Notes: a model not told the origin generated them from the letters alone. Counted from the first letter of the stretch, positions 10,811-23,979 are shown. The stretch: DNA of 64,000 nt from Drosophila miranda (GCF_003369915.1 NC_046677.1:7936001-8000000); one strand, 5' to 3'. Program-made: numbers and translations.

Positions 10811-12254
10811 AACTAAATTTGTGTGTTAAGAGTCCTTATCGAACAAGGAGACATATCCATATCCCACCCAAGTCGGGTGCGACCGACAGAAGAAGCAACC
10901 TTCTGCTAATTTAGCCTGGATTCGCCTGGTATCCGAATGAAGAAATATCAGACCGCGGTACCAGCAGAAGGGCGCTAGATTTTTGTATTTCTATTAAATC
11001 TTCATAACTCTCTCTGATGTCCGATCAGAACTTGCAATGTCCCCGATCGGTTGAATCTATATTTTTTAGCCAGGACTATAACTATTTTTAAATCAATTTT
11101 TAATTAAATCGCGATGCCTTCATTTCTCTATGGATCTGGGCCACGCCTTCTTATGTTCGGTAGAATGTTGTTAATCGACAAGAATCACCAGTTTATTACA
11201 TAAATACAGGCCAATAATGTTAAAGATCAAGGACGCAGGATCATTAGGCATTTTCTTAGGCACTTTTCAGTGTGGCTTAGTGGAAAGGACAGTCAAAGCG
11301 GTTTCTAAATGAGTTTTCTTTTCTCTAAATACGAGTGCTGGTACCTTTTTCTTTACAGCAGATCCAATGGGTTCTATAATTTCTTTGTCTAATGTGCTTG
11401 CTATTTGATTATTTCTCTACAAAAAATGACTATTTTGATTACGAGTATTACATTTGGACCATTTACAGCTACAACACATTATTCTATATATATTTTGTAT
11501 GTATCTAAGTAAGAGATACTTATAGATATTCGTTAGCTTGTAAAGGACACAAAAAAAATATCCCAAAAAATACAACAAAGAAAGGTTCGCTTCGAGAGCC
11601 GAAGATTGTAGTAGTAACCATGCAGATCATTAGGTTTTATACTTAATGATAAAGCTAACCGATTTGGAGTTATATTGGCAGGATTATGCAGACACATATT
11701 TTAGAAATTGATTGCTCTTTCTTATAGTAAACAAACAGACGGATCGGACCGGCCTTTGATTATATCTTAAGGCTTATAAATACAAGTATAAAACCATCTG
11801 CAAGGTATACAAAACTGAAGTAATCGTTCTCAGAGCTTATTATAGAGATTGTTAAGGCTCTATGTAAAAACGATTTTAGTTGCAGTCAGAGCAGAGCCAG
11901 TGCGGTGCGCGAAAATGTACATGTTCTAGAGGGTAATTGTTGCTATAAAAGAGTATACATGTAGATTATCAGCTAGGATGAACTTTAATAGTAGTACAAT
12001 AGATTAGTAGGTACATTGAGTGTCTCATTAGTTCGTTTATGCATTGCAACTGAGCTTCCGTTCGATGGAAATACAATTTGTCGTCTGTTCGTTGAAGGAA
12101 ATGAAATGCCAAGACGTAGACGTTTGAAGCAAATCAATCAGCTGGCAGTTTAAGTCTAATATCAAAATATCAAAATAAAATCTTCAGATGGTAACAATAA
12201 ATTAAACATAATAAAGACAAAACAGCATCTCTAATTGACCAGAGTAACTTTAAG
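10811..12254. other. Intergenic region between convergent genes
   Basis: No coding frame is visible. The part near 10860-11100 (tccgatcagaacttgcaatg and flanks) reads like a degenerate dispersed repeat but I cannot name it. A minus-strand AATAAA (TTTATT on the + strand) at about 11191-11196 could end the TMEM65 transcript, giving a 3' UTR of about 1 kb. Confidence 0.35.
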
Positions 12255-15200
12255 CTAATTATGTACACTTTGTGCCTCTTCTGTGTCGGCTGCAACCACG
12301 GGCCCATAGCCGGCCGCATCCTTGGTCTCTTCCATAAACCACAAGGGGCACATGCCCAGCAAACAGCCCACTGTTATGCCAATAATACGACCCTAGAATA
12401 ATAGAATTATTATTGTTATAAGCTGCTGCTTCGAGTTCTTCTGTGGGCATCCGTTAACTTACAAAACTGGAGGCTCGCTTGCTGGACTTGAGCTCAAATT
12501 GCGCTGGCGCCATTTGTGGCTGCTTGAGGCCCAATATCTGACATCCGTGCTCCACATATGTAGCCATGGTAATGCCCATGATATCGCTTATGGTATTCCC
12601 CAGGCCCGCAGCAGCCATTGTGGAGAGGGTAATGAAATGGCCCATATAAAGCTCAATGTATTCGCCCTGAAATTGATGAACGTTAGCGTTTACTTTTACT
12701 ATTTATTCAAAGACAAGCTCACAGCCGTGATCATGATGAAATTGTCCAGGAAACCGAAGGCTATAAAGGGCACTGCGTTCACGAAAAAAACTGCAAGAAG
12801 AAAATATATTTAAAGGGCTTTATTCACGAGAAATGTATACCAAATACTTACTGCTGGACAATTGTCCTGCGGTGGGTGGCGCTGCCGATTCAACTGTGAA
12901 TGAGAGAAACGAAAGTAAATACATTAATCTCCACTAAAGCAAAAAAAGGGGAAAATCGGTTAGTCGAATTGCAGTTGAATCTTGCAGAAGGGGAGAGGGC
13001 ACCTTTTTGGTTAGTAGCTGATTGAATCTTTACCCATTTTCTTTCGCAGCCATTCATCGGGAACGGCACAAAAAGAGCCGGAAGGATCCACCTGGCCCAG
13101 TGTCGGTTTATTCGAGAGCCGTCCAAAGCGAGTCCGCCAACTGCCAACAGCCAGCTGGCCTACAGAATACGTGTAATTGTCAGATGTATGTGGACAGACA
13201 GTGTGGATAGAGTATGGAGAGACGGGAGTGATTGAGTGTTGTTGTTCCAGTGTTCGGGTACAGAGTTGTTCAAAATGGTTCAAAATCAAGAGGCGATGTA
13301 TATATGCAAAAAAAGAACAGAATAATTGCAGTCATTGTAACTGTTTGATGGCTTAAACTAATACTAAATTATGTATGTTCGCTGCATGCTTATAGAATAG
13401 AGTAGAATAGAATAGAATAGAATAGAGCAGAATGTTTAATGGAAATAGGAAATTGTAGTTGTATATTAATGGATCACTGCAGCTTACTTCCGTTCATAAA
13501 ACATAATACCAAAGAGGGTTTTCCCCGTTCATCTCCCTGGCTCTTTAGTTTTCCGCTTGTGGCTATTTACGACCTGCATTTAAGCCACATAAAATGCAAA
13601 TTCAATGCACTATGACCTTGCTGTTATGTGTGTGTGTACATATGTGTTTTATGAATATTTTCATATACAACAGCTCCCCTATGGGGAGTATATGCGTACG
13701 TGTGTGTGTGTGTGCGAGAAGTTTTCCCGCATCATTATTATACCCTGGAAATCGTCGAAGGGAAGGTGTATTTGTTGAGATACTTGCAACAGGGCAGATT
13801 TTTAAGAACTAAAGGAGCTTTATTTTTTTATTTTATTTATTATTATTATTTATTATTATTTTATTTATTTATTTATTATTACAGAATTACAAGAATTAAA
13901 GTTCTTTTTTTATAATTAATTTTTTAATTCTGTATTTTGTTTATTTATATTTTTTATTTATTAATTATTATTATATTTATTATTATTATTATTTATATTT
14001 ATTAAATTTTAACTTTTATTTGTGTGGTATTTAAACAATTAAAAGTTTTATTTCGTTTTTAATCAATAATGATTGAAGATATGTTTTTATATTTCCGATC
14101 AAGATTGTTAAAAATTTCTTTCTTCCCTAAAAAATATCTAGAAAACTAATGTTTTATCCACAATTCTGCTGCTATGAGGCTGATATTTGGCCAATTAACT
14201 AAAAATCATCTTAATTCGTTTAGAGTATAAGCCAAAATATAGTCATAAAAGGCAGTACTTCAAGAGAATGTATTTTTAAAGTCCTGTCATGTCTATTCCT
14301 CTGTCTTTTAGATGCTTTTCTCTGCAAAGAGTATGTACCCTAATTTAGTGGGTATTCCCATAGTCGATCCTTTAAGCAGGGGCTGCCATCATAGTTTTTC
14401 CACTCCACACTTTCACGCCTTTAAAAGCATGCCCCGTGCATGCGTGTGGTGTGTGTGCTCTATGTGTGCTAAAGGCCTGTTAATAGGACCATTTTACGCT
14501 TGTTTTAGCGGAATTTAGTTAGCGGCAGCGCTTTCGCGCGCCGACTCTACGAATATAAATTCTAATTACACTTCAAGGACGAAAGTGAATGGCTCTATTA
14601 TGACAGACTCCCCTTTAATGGGTTCTTTCTTCTACAAAAACTTCGGAGGGTTTAATATGCTGTATCCTCGAATAATTAGGATACGCCATAAAATCATTAG
14701 TTGATCATTATGAGCAGGCGCCTTAATTAATTATTCCACCCCTGATGCGGACTCTGAGCAATCTGCTGAACCGCAAATAGTACCCGTAGAAGCGGCCGCA
14801 GGGGCGCAATTTGTCAGACAGTGTCACACATAAGCATATACCCTTACTCACTCGTGTGTATTCATTCACCATGTGCGTGGCATTCGCATGACACTGGCGG
14901 CCATAAGCTGGGTAATTATGTCATCTCTTGCCTCCTCTCTTGACCCCCAAAGTGTTTAACATTGGAATTCCCACTCGGGTCCCTTAAATCATGTCGTAAA
15001 ATCGCAGGAATGCCTTCGGGAGCAATCCTGACCTTGCCACATTCGGTGGCACACACACGTGCACGCACACAGGGGGACACCTATCCTATTTGGGGACTGG
15101 TTGTGATTTTCCACTGTACCCCAGTTGAAGTGCCCTTGGTATCGCGTTTCCTTGGCACGCGACTTTATCTCACGATGCTGGGAAATCAAAGAATTTTCTC

Positions 15201-18200
15201 AGAGAGTGGCTGCTCCTTGTTGTCTCTTTTGAAATTCAATTCAAGATATAATATTCAAGTACTTTCAAGTCAAGAGAGATGGTCTTCACCTTTTTCAGGA
15301 GGGTAAAAGCAGGAAAAAACATCAAAAAAGTTAATTTCGCAGATGTTTTTATACTCTTTGCTCTGGAGATTGTTTGTGTAAAGAAATTGCTCAAGATCTA
15401 GAAACAGACAGGAAAAGATGCATATCGTTTCTCTGCATAATCCTGAACCAAAAGTAATATATATCTTATGGCATTAGCGGTTCCCTTTTTAATTTTTTGC
15501 CTCTGGTAGGGTATAAAAAATAAATACTTTCTTCTTAAACTTTTCACGTTTATGGGGGCCACAAAAGATAAACTGGGTGCCATGTTGGCTGAGCAATTTT
15601 CCCATCCACCGAGGAAGGGGGACACCACCATACCCAACCCATAAAGGAAGCAACAGGAAGTCACGTCTCCGTCCCTGTCCCCCCAACGTGGGTTGTACGG
15701 ATGCGCACAGGATTTTGTATATACATACATACACGATGTATGGCACGGTACGATGTGTGCTTCCTTTTGGGGTATCTGTTGCTGCTGTGAACGATTTCCC
15801 AGGCAGTTCATGGCCAGAGAGCAAGAGCAGCCCCCCCACAAAGGGACAGGAGCAAGAGCATCCCATCATCAAGAGCAGGGAGCAGAAGCATCCCATCACC
15901 CAGGGACATGAGCTGGCGCGGGAATGCGTATGTATATAAGGATGATATATGTTCGTATCTGTGGAGTGGAGTGAAGTGGAGCTCCTTTGCAATTTACATA
16001 ACACTTACTTTGCATTTAAATTGCAAAAACCATATCAACACCAAACACATCTCTCATATTTGCTTGCCTTTTATCAGGTCATCGGGTGAGAAAAGCGCAC
16101 TTTGAGGTCAGATGTTGGATGCTGTGTGAAGACTACAATTTGATTTTAGTCTATATTTATAAGGAGGAAAATGCAGTTTTGCCGGTGCATTAAAAAGGCT
16201 TTAACCAAAGATTAGGAAAATGAACACAATCCATGCTTGTTTTTTTGGATTTCTTCTATCGCCGAAAGAATGTTTTTGGGACTTCTGCGGACTCATAACT
16301 CTTAAGAATGTCCTGGCCAGGCTCTTGCTCCAAGCTGCTGCCATCGTTCCAACATGACGGGGCACATTGATGCATGGACTCTAGACGCACAAGCGAATCC
16401 TGTAGAAAAGAATGCCTAAGAACGCACAACAGTAAATTACATGTCGTGTGCATGATTGCTGGACTATTGATGCTCAAACCGCATGCAACTCAACATGCAT
16501 GGCGTGTGCATGATGCTCCAATCGAGTTTCGCTAATAAGGGTGTTTTCTTGCTGTTGGACTGCGCCGAAATTCAGAAAGGCTGCCTTAAAAGTGGCTTTA
16601 GAACTTGTCAACTTTGCTTTTAGTCATGTTTAAAGCCAAATATTCAAGCTATAGTTAGGTAAAGCTACTGAATATCCTTTACAAAGTTTCGAATAAGCTA
16701 CGAAGTTTAGTTGTACGCATCCTGCTTTCCTGAGAATCAACTTCTACTTAAAGTTGAAGCTCTTTTACCTTTTGTATTCCAATAACCTCGACGGCGTTAA
16801 CGTGTTATCGTGGCCTTCCAAAACGTACCCGAAAACCAGCTAATCCTCCTGCACCACAATGTGTTACAATCAGAGAGGAAATACAATAAAACCCCGAGGC
16901 TCTCAGGCTGAAGCCCACACAAAACAAGCAGCCTTGTCAGAGAGCATGGTTTGTGTATATATCCTCTGTATTTAGTTGTGTGTGGCCTCCACCTTCCAGC
17001 CACCCCATCCAGGGGTCCACAGAATCCCAGGCATCCCAGGCCAGCATCTGGGAGCGGAGAGCTTTAAACGCACGGTTTTCACTTTTATTGGGCCCGCACC
17101 TTTGTGTGTGTCTTGTGCCTCTCTCTGACTAAGGATTTTCTTTGTTTTATGACCCGAAAAAACACAAGCAGAAAGCAATATCCTTTGGGTATTCCGACTA
17201 AAGATACACAGCAGTAGGAGCAGCAGCAGCTGTTGCTTCTAAAGGAGCCAGAGATTACTCCAGGACTCTCTCGCTCTCTCTCTGTAGAGCTGTTGGCACG
17301 TGCTTCAAAGAAATTGCCTCACACATTGAATCAAATTACTATAGCTAGTATACACAGCCACGCGCTGTCAGGTTTTATTTAGAATGCACCAGAATTAAAC
17401 TGCAGTTTGAGTCAAGTATTCAGCGCATTTAACTGCAGTTTATTGAAGGATAATTCACACTGCGTTAAATTTAAATTGCTGTGATTTTTCCGTATCGATT
17501 TTTCAGTGGCTTCGTTTCGGCTTTCAAATTTATAGCCTGTCCTGCGTCGCCACATCCATTTTACCCAGAGCATGCGATGTACTATGTTCGACAGGGTAAT
17601 TGTTATAAAGTGGAACGAATTTTCAGAGATTGAGCCACCGAGATTCCATGCTGTGCCTCCAAATTGGGTCAAATCGGGATTTAATAGAATATGTTCCCCA
17701 TCCAAAAGGCACTTCCAATGCCTTACTGGCTGTCAAGCCTCATGACTTTTCTCCGCACAGCCCCAGCCACACAATGAACATCATTTAGTGCTTACAGAAC
17801 CTTGGACAACGAGGCGTTGGGGCACCCACCCCACCCCAATCCCAGCAACGACCCACCCCATTGGCAAACAAATTGTTCGACTTTCAAGAGTTTCGTTGCC
17901 TGTGGCGTGGAACTTTTGTGCGGGCTTCCCTTAGGAGTGCAGGGTGCCTAGTGAACCGCTAATTTCATTAGCTTGGGCTAGTACAAATGATTTGAGCTTT
18001 ATGGCCTGCGCTGCCTGGCCATCAAGTCATAAAAAAGCTTCCCTTTTGACACCTCCGCCTCCGAGAGGGAGAGACTTTTGCGGTTGGCAAGAAGCAACAA
18101 GAAATAAATGGGGTGTTTTTTTCGCTATTACAATCGTTTCTGGTTATTTTTCTTTGTATTACAATCGTTTCGGTTTATCTTTGTACTAGAATTGTTTCTG

Positions 18201-21200
18201 CTTTTTCTGGCTAGTTATTGGCCTAGAAATTGCAGTATTTCTTCCACTCCAAAACTAAGTTAAGTGGCCGTTTAGACACCAAATTGAAGACAACGAAAGT
18301 TTTTCCATTTCTGTTGATTCGTTAAAAAGTTTCAAGCGAAAGGCACTCAAAGAGTTTATTTCTACAAGTACCATCTGCAGACGCCACTTTCATAGAATAT
18401 TTGGCAGATATAGAATACAGATAATAGAGGTTCTGACGTTGGACATTGGTGGCCGAAAAGAATATCACATATAAAGTAAAGATAAACAAATTAAGTGACT
18501 CAGATTTTACTGAGGTTTTGGGACTATATATCTATAGTAGTGCTGCGCATGAACTTTAAATTTTTAAAGCAGTCCAACAAAAAAAAAACAAAATTATCAG
18601 CGACTGCACACGGGATTCGCGCGTATTTTCTTTGGCACTTTTCGCGTCTGCAGCTGACAGGCGAAGAATAAATCTCGAAGCAATGACAGCAGCTGGAAGC
18701 AAGGACGTGACGGTTTATTGGCATTGGAATCTCTTATTTTTTATTAATTGCCAATTTCTCTACTAGCCCTATTTCTATAGGGAGGCACATTCGTGGAATT
18801 ATGTTCATGGTCAGTACAAATTCGCACAGATCGATCCCTATTTATAATACTTGATCCATTCTAGCACCCCAAAATCCTCAAAACCAATTCCTTAAAGAAC
18901 ATAAATGTCCTTTAAAAGCAAACTCCTATCTTCAATATAACAATTTGTTGGCTATCTTTTAAGCACGTGCTGCGGTGCTTCACTTTTTTGGTGTTTGAGC
19001 ATTTGTTCAACATTCTGCCCGGCATCTACTAATTCACCGTCAACGAGTTCTTATCTGCATTAGCCGCAAGCCGTCAGCCGTTACGTGAGCAAACCACTAA
19101 GTGCTTTCGCTGATTAGTTAAGACAATGCCGTCAACAGACGCCTCTTTGGCAACGACTAACCGTTGGCGACTGTTTAATTCACAGGCAGATTCCCCCGAA
19201 CATTTTTCGCTGTGACAACATCAGAACCAGACCGCCGACATTGTGCCAGAGGCTGCGGAAAAACTAATCAGAAAGTTTGCAGTGTGCAAAGTTCTGCTTA
19301 ACTCTGACAGAAACAGGAGGGTATTATAAATATGGGAAGGTGTTTGGTAAGAAATTAAGGCGGGGTTTTTTTTTCTATATATTTAAGGAAAGTTTGCTTT
19401 TTAGGTAGCTGTTCTATCTCATAAATTAAGGACAGATAATACACAATACTTCATAGATTATAGTTTGGAATGTCTCTCAATAATCGTACAGTTGCTTGAG
19501 GCTCTACAATCAGTTAGGTGTTAGAAAAACCAAAATTAAGGGACATATTAAAGAAGGCAGCGTTTCGGAGCCCTTAAATCGTCACCTGTGCCTCAACAAA
19601 AACGTTTCGTCTGGTTTGGCTATGAAAACAATGGAACCATGTTTAAAAAGAGGCATTTAAAAACTTTCTTCAAAGGTAAGGACAATTTGAACTTCAAATC
19701 TACTACTATATCCTATAACAGAGGTAGGTCAGGGGTAAATCGGTCTTTAGATGATTCTTTGGCAGAACAACATTTATTTCCTACAATATTCAAGCCAAAT
19801 TATATGTTTCTCCATCACTACACCTGCTAAATTATATAGAGGCGCACTTGCCTGAAGCGTGTATAAAAATCAATTTTGTTTGTCTGAAAAGTGTATCTAA
19901 TGCTGTATGTACATTCTTTCATATTCAATTAAAACCAACTTGCAACCAGAGCAACGTGAAAGTTGTTTCTGCTGCTGCTCTTTTTTGTTTGTACGGAATA
20001 GTTCTCTAAGGTCGGATCTCGGTCTCTGTTCAAATTTTAATGAGCAGCGAAAAAATTCAAACGAAACTAAATGCAGGGCATTGCTTTTACTTTTGCTTTT
20101 GCTTTTGCCATCTGTTTTGTTTTTACTGCGTAAATAAATGCACATATTTAAAGAATTTTTTCACTGGAGGCAGGCAGCGGTAGAGTATTTTCCATATTCA
20201 TTTGCATTGCCAGCAAACCGAGCGAGGGAAAAGGTAAAACAAATATTGTGTTTGTTTGACAAACAGTTTTTTCCAGTTTTTTCCGGCTGCAAATTGAGAA
20301 ATTCTAGAATTTTGTGTGTATTTTCTAAACTGTTTCCCTGTAAGGGTAGAGAAATACGCTGTGGTATCTATAATTTGCCGAGATACAAGGTCACATTTCG
20401 GCAGAGTTGTAGATTGAACTTTTATCTATTAAAATTACTAGAATTTTTTCAATCGGTCTCTTATTACTCCTTAAAACGACCTCTTTTGAGAGCTATGGTA
20501 TCCATAATTTTAGGGCTAAAAGTCTCTTATTTTGGAAGAGTAATACATAAACCTTTTATCTAACCATCTACCCAATGTTCATTGAGATACGAAAGGTACT
20601 ACCGTCGGAAAAAGAAAGAGAAAAGAGTGGGGAATGGTTGTTCCTCCTGTTATCTGTGGTATCTATAATTTGCCAAGATACAAGGTCACCTTTTGGCAGT
20701 CTTGTAGATTGAACTTTTATCTATTAAAATTACTAAAATTTTTTCAATCGGTTTCTTATTACTCTCTAATAAGGGCTCGTTTAAGAGCTATGGTATCGTT
20801 TGTTTTTGGTAGAGTAATACATAAGCCTTTTATCTAACCATCTACCCAATGTTCATTCAGATACGAAGGGTACTACTGTCGGACAAAGAAAGAGAAAAGA
20901 GTGGGGAATGGTTCTTTCTCCTGTTATCTGTTAAACGCAATTTGTGTGGCCTGGCGACTAACTGAATGATGAACAGTCGCACGTGGGGATTGATTTTTGG
21001 TCCCGAAAATACACATGTTGCACGTAGGAGCAAAAAGAAATAAGATTAGAACTGCTCCCATTCAAACGCAGGAAGGGCGAATGGGAAATGGCAAATCTGT
21101 GGTGATTTCTGGAGCAAAAAAGGACCTTGGTCACGTACGCACAGTCCAAAAGGACTTGCACGACGCACACAGATAGATAGAGAGAGAGAGAGAGAGACTT

Positions 21201-22486
21201 CCTTCCGAAAGTAGAAAAACTCTCGCGTCATGATGAGATGACATTGAGAGCCACTTGTATATTTTTTTGGAAGAGTACTATTTCTGTAGAGACCTGCGTG
21301 TCGGATGTGGGCGGCGGCTGCTGTTTCAGTTATTGCTTATAGCTCAACAAACTGGCATAAATTCGAATAGTACTCGAGTAGAGCTGTGCAAAATCTAAAT
21401 AATAACAATTGCGATTTGGGCAATTAGCTGTGGGGACATTGTAAAGTTTTGTTAAACGCTCTGGTATATCATTTCACAGCTGAGCGAATCTCCCTTGTGG
21501 TTCGGGGAGCTATATAAAAGTGGGCCATATCTTTGGAGATATATCAGTTTGTCATTCGATTCATTGGGATAACATCTAAGCATCTAAAAAATAGCAAAAT
21601 TATGCCTCGTTTTGTGTGCTCTCTGCTCGTTGTGGTGCTCCTGGGCGCCGTTCTGGTGCGCGGCTTTGACAAAAAGGAGGCCATGGCCAAAATGATGGAG
21701 GCCGCCGAGGCCTGTCTGGGCGAAGTGGGTGCGAAAGACACTGATCTCCAGGATCTGGTCAAGAAACAGCCGGCCGCCACCTACGAGGGCAAATGCCTGC
21801 GTGCCTGTGTGATGAAGAAGTTTGGTCTGCTCGACGGCAACGGAAAGCTGGACACTGTCGCCGGACACGAGAAGGCCAAGCAGTACACCGGCAACGATCC
21901 TGCCAAGCTAAAGATCGCCATGGAGATTGGTGATATCTGTGCGGCCATCAGTGTGCCGGATGACCATTGCGAGGCTGCCGAAACCTATGGCGCCTGCTTC
22001 AAGAGCGAGGCCGTCAAACATGGCCTGATGTAAAGGAACCCCAAGTGCCCCCAAGGACGATGGAACCGGACAAAGACCAATACCAGGAGTGGCCACTCCA
22101 CTGCGAACTCTGTTTAAGTTTCGATGTAATTGTTAGAGAGATAGTAAATGATGGCATTTGAAAGAGCAAATCTTATTGTGGAAACACTTACTCTCGTACA
22201 TCTTCTTCTCCTTGTCGGCATCCATTTTGCCTAAGGCATCGCGCAGGTTGTGGCGCTCCTCCTCATCCAAATTGCACAGCAGCTCCATGGCCCGCTCCTC
22301 GCTCAGGTGGGTGCTGAATTTCGAGTACCGTCTGTGAGTCAGCAGGGGCATCTGTTGGAGCAGAGACGTCTGTGAGAGCAGACATAATCTTCGGGCTCCC
22401 ATTGTTGTCGTTGTTATCGTTGTGGCTGTGGGCGCCTGGCAGTGACGCACTAGATGCCTGAATGCAGCCTGACATTGTCGTCGCAT
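12255..22486 (-). CDS. TMEM65 homologue (mitochondrial inner-membrane protein) with a 9-kb first intron
   Basis: Minus-strand exons in coding order: 22192-22486, 13034-13159, 12852-12893, 12723-12790, 12463-12666 and 12255-12392. Every border is GT-AG and phases match, giving 290 residues. The start MRRQCQAAFRHL is basic and free of acidic residues, as a mitochondrial presequence should be; upstream in-frame ATGs were not chosen. Residues about 60-98 (THLSEERAMELLCNLDEEER) are helical. DPSGSFCAVPDEWLRKKM precedes three hydrophobic segments near 155-180 (FFVNAVPFIAFGFLDNFIMI), 190-215 (LSTMAAAGLGNTISDIMGIT) and 246-265. These are the conserved core of TMEM65, which vertebrate work links to mitochondrial Na+/Ca2+ exchange. 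The short 3' exons are 56-140 bases apart, whereas intron 1 (13160-22191) is 9032 bases and contains Obp28a on the other strand. Confidence 0.88.
13388..13432. repeat. (AGAAT)n pentamer microsatellite
   Basis: About eight imperfect AGAAT/AGAGT units in a row within the TMEM65 intron. Confidence 0.8.
13808..14012. repeat. AT-only TTTATT/TTATTA simple-sequence tract
   Basis: Roughly 200 bases made almost only of TTTA, TTA and TTATTA units, with a short interruption near 13880-13905. Low-complexity DNA with no frame of interest. Confidence 0.75.
20359..20935. repeat. Tandem duplication, unit about 295 bases
   Basis: The segment starting CTGTGGTATCTATAATTTGC at about 20359 recurs at about 20654. 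Both copies keep the order: tacaaggtcac, ttgtagattgaacttttatc, aattttttcaatcgg, ccttttatctaaccatctac, and gagtggggaatggtt. Copy 2 has a deletion of about 20 bases after GAGCTATGGTATC. Identity by eye is high, so the duplication is fairly recent. It lies about 600 bases upstream of the Obp28a promoter. Confidence 0.85.
21177..21198. repeat. GA dinucleotide run
   Basis: AGAGAGAG-type run about 320 bases upstream of the Obp28a start; a potential GAGA-factor site. Confidence 0.7.
21513..21549 (+). promoter_or_regulatory. Obp28a core promoter (TATA box and initiator)
   Basis: TATAAAA lies at 21513-21519 and TCAGTT at 21544-21549, a spacing of about 31 bases from the first T of the TATA box to the initiator. 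This is canonical for fly TATA promoters. It puts the transcription start near 21546 and gives a 5' UTR of about 56 bases. Confidence 0.85.
21602..22033 (+). CDS. Obp28a: Odorant-binding protein 28a
   Basis: Single-exon frame of 143 residues with a signal peptide (MPRFVCSLLVVVLLGAVLV, cut near residue 20). The six classic OBP cysteines are present, with C2-x3-C3 (CLRAC) and C5-x8-C6 spacing. The mature segments VKKQPA, GKCLRACVMKK, NGKLDTVAGHEKAKQYTGND, VPDDHCEAAE and C-terminal KHGLM match the Obp28a/Pbprp5 type. It is secreted into sensillum lymph of olfactory hairs, where the family binds or buffers small odorants. The ATG at 21602 was chosen because it directly precedes the signal peptide. 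The gene lies inside intron 1 of the minus-strand TMEM65 homologue and ends only 158 bases before that gene's first coding exon. I see no AATAAA in this gap, so the transcripts may overlap antisense. Confidence 0.95.
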   Translation: MPRFVCSLLVVVLLGAVLVRGFDKKEAMAKMMEAAEACLGEVGAKDTDLQDLVKKQPAATYEGKCLRACVMKKFGLLDGNGKLDTVAGHEKAKQYTGNDPAKLKIAMEIGDICAAISVPDDHCEAAETYGACFKSEAVKHGLM

Positions 22487-23979
22487 TTTCACTATGCTTT
22501 TGGTCTTATTTATTAATAAACTATTACACAATTTGCAATTGCACGCAAGATGATCGAATCGTTGATGTGACGTCACAACTAAGAGAGAGCGGCTTGCGAG
22601 TATAAACAAAAACAGAAACTTTTGCCACGCACACGCACACACACACAACAAGCACGCACACACACAGAAGCCAACAAAGCGGATTTTTCCGAATTCAGAC
22701 TAGTTATCCGCGACACGTTCATTCAACACGAGTGGGGTTTTGGGGCTTTTGGGGCGGCATAGAAATATTGTCCGGCCACATGTTGCTAACTCATGTTGCT
22801 GTGAAACGCCATATGACTGCTTGGGAGTTTTTATACCCTATGTTCTTTAGTTAAACCTTCAAATTCCAATTTATTATATTCTGGGTTGCAGCACCGCCAG
22901 AGAGCTAAACACCATTTAATATTGATGTTTTTGCGCGATAAATATTCTACGAATATAATGAATTACTCATATAGAGATTATACTGATATTGATATTTTGA
23001 AAACACAAAGCAACCCTTGTCGGCTGACTGCGGTAGCAAACAGCTGACTCGGCAAATTATATATTTGATACATGGCAACTACACAGGGATGAAATTTTCG
23101 ACATGGGAACTACAGAGGGAACCAATTTTACACGACTGGTCACATTATAAATAAGAAAAAGAAATGAGCGGGAGTCTAAAAAAGACTAAAGCGATTGCTA
23201 ATTATTATACAAAAAAATGTACGATTTTTATGAAAAAGCTACATACATTTTAAAGTTATACATTTTTCATATATTTTATCATCTAATAAACGATGCTGTC
23301 TTTGGCTGGGGTGCGTCTTTGTAGTTTGCACTACTGGCCGTCTATCACCAAATAAGTCGCAGTGCTCTTTTCACTCAACATATTTTGTCTGTAAGGGCTT
23401 CTCCAATAGATTCCCAGGTGTGGTTACCGTCATTGCCAAATCATTGCCTGAGGTACAGTATATACATATGTATAATCGATTTTCATGTGTATAAGACACT
23501 GCTTGACCAGATCCCATTCCTTAATGGTCCCGAATGCAGTCGTTAATTATTTGGCGACTCGTAGGCATCAAACCAGTTATTTTCTAGCTTCGTCTGTATA
23601 TATTAGTAACCATTGCCGATTTAAATGTTATTTTAAAACCATTGCCGATCATTGTAGTCAAAATATTTAATATAACAATTCAATGAATTATTTCAGTTAT
23701 TCTTTTCAAATTGACCGCCTGTTAATGGATGACAAAGGCTGATAGGAGTGGAACTCATTTACACTTTTTAGCCGGAACGGAACTGAATTATCGTTGATTT
23801 CCGCTCAGAGATAATTCCCAAAAAGATAAACACTTCTGGAACTAACTCAGTTGGATTCAAAAAGAAATTGCCGTTAGAAATTCTGGGTTAACTGATTGGC
23901 TAACAAATATATTTTTATTAGAAGCGATACAGATATAAAAACACTTGAGTGGCATTCACACAGAAAAATGAATGATACT
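22487..23979. other. 5' flank of the TMEM65 homologue and intergenic DNA
   Basis: Contains the CRE-like palindrome, CA/AC runs near 22625-22670, and a small duplication near 23070-23135 (acatggcaactacacaggga / acatgggaactacagaggga). No coding frame supported. Confidence 0.35.
22566..22577. promoter_or_regulatory. CRE-like palindrome upstream of the TMEM65 start codon
   Basis: Perfect 12-base palindrome TGTGACGTCACA, about 80 bases upstream of the minus-strand ATG at 22486. It contains TGACGTCA, the site of CREB/ATF-type bZIP factors. Its place in the promoter or 5' UTR is unresolved because the transcription start is not known. Confidence 0.5.

Larger units (their letters stand above)
13160..21510. 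other. Intron 1 of the TMEM65 homologue, non-coding bulk
   Basis: No conserved open frame on either strand. It holds simple repeats, an AT-rich TTATTA tract, CA/GT runs and a 295-base tandem duplication (listed separately). Its last part is the Obp28a promoter region. At 15825-15905 a short GAGCA-GAGCATCCCATCA unit repeats three times. Small frames such as those at 15398-15939 have no recognisable domains. Confidence 0.5.

Noticed and set aside
13694..13915. Frames rich in V/C or Y/L in GT and TTA repeats
   Set aside because: Pure low-complexity translation.
15398..16004. Overlapping 120-170-codon frames on both strands in the TMEM65 intron
   Set aside because: Composition is driven by simple repeats, no domain is visible, and neither strand shows promoter or splice signals.
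22487..22663. N-terminal extension of the TMEM65 homologue (upstream non-ATG and ATG starts)
   Set aside because: The extension is not presequence-like and overlaps CA repeats. MRRQCQAAF is a much better mitochondrial presequence.
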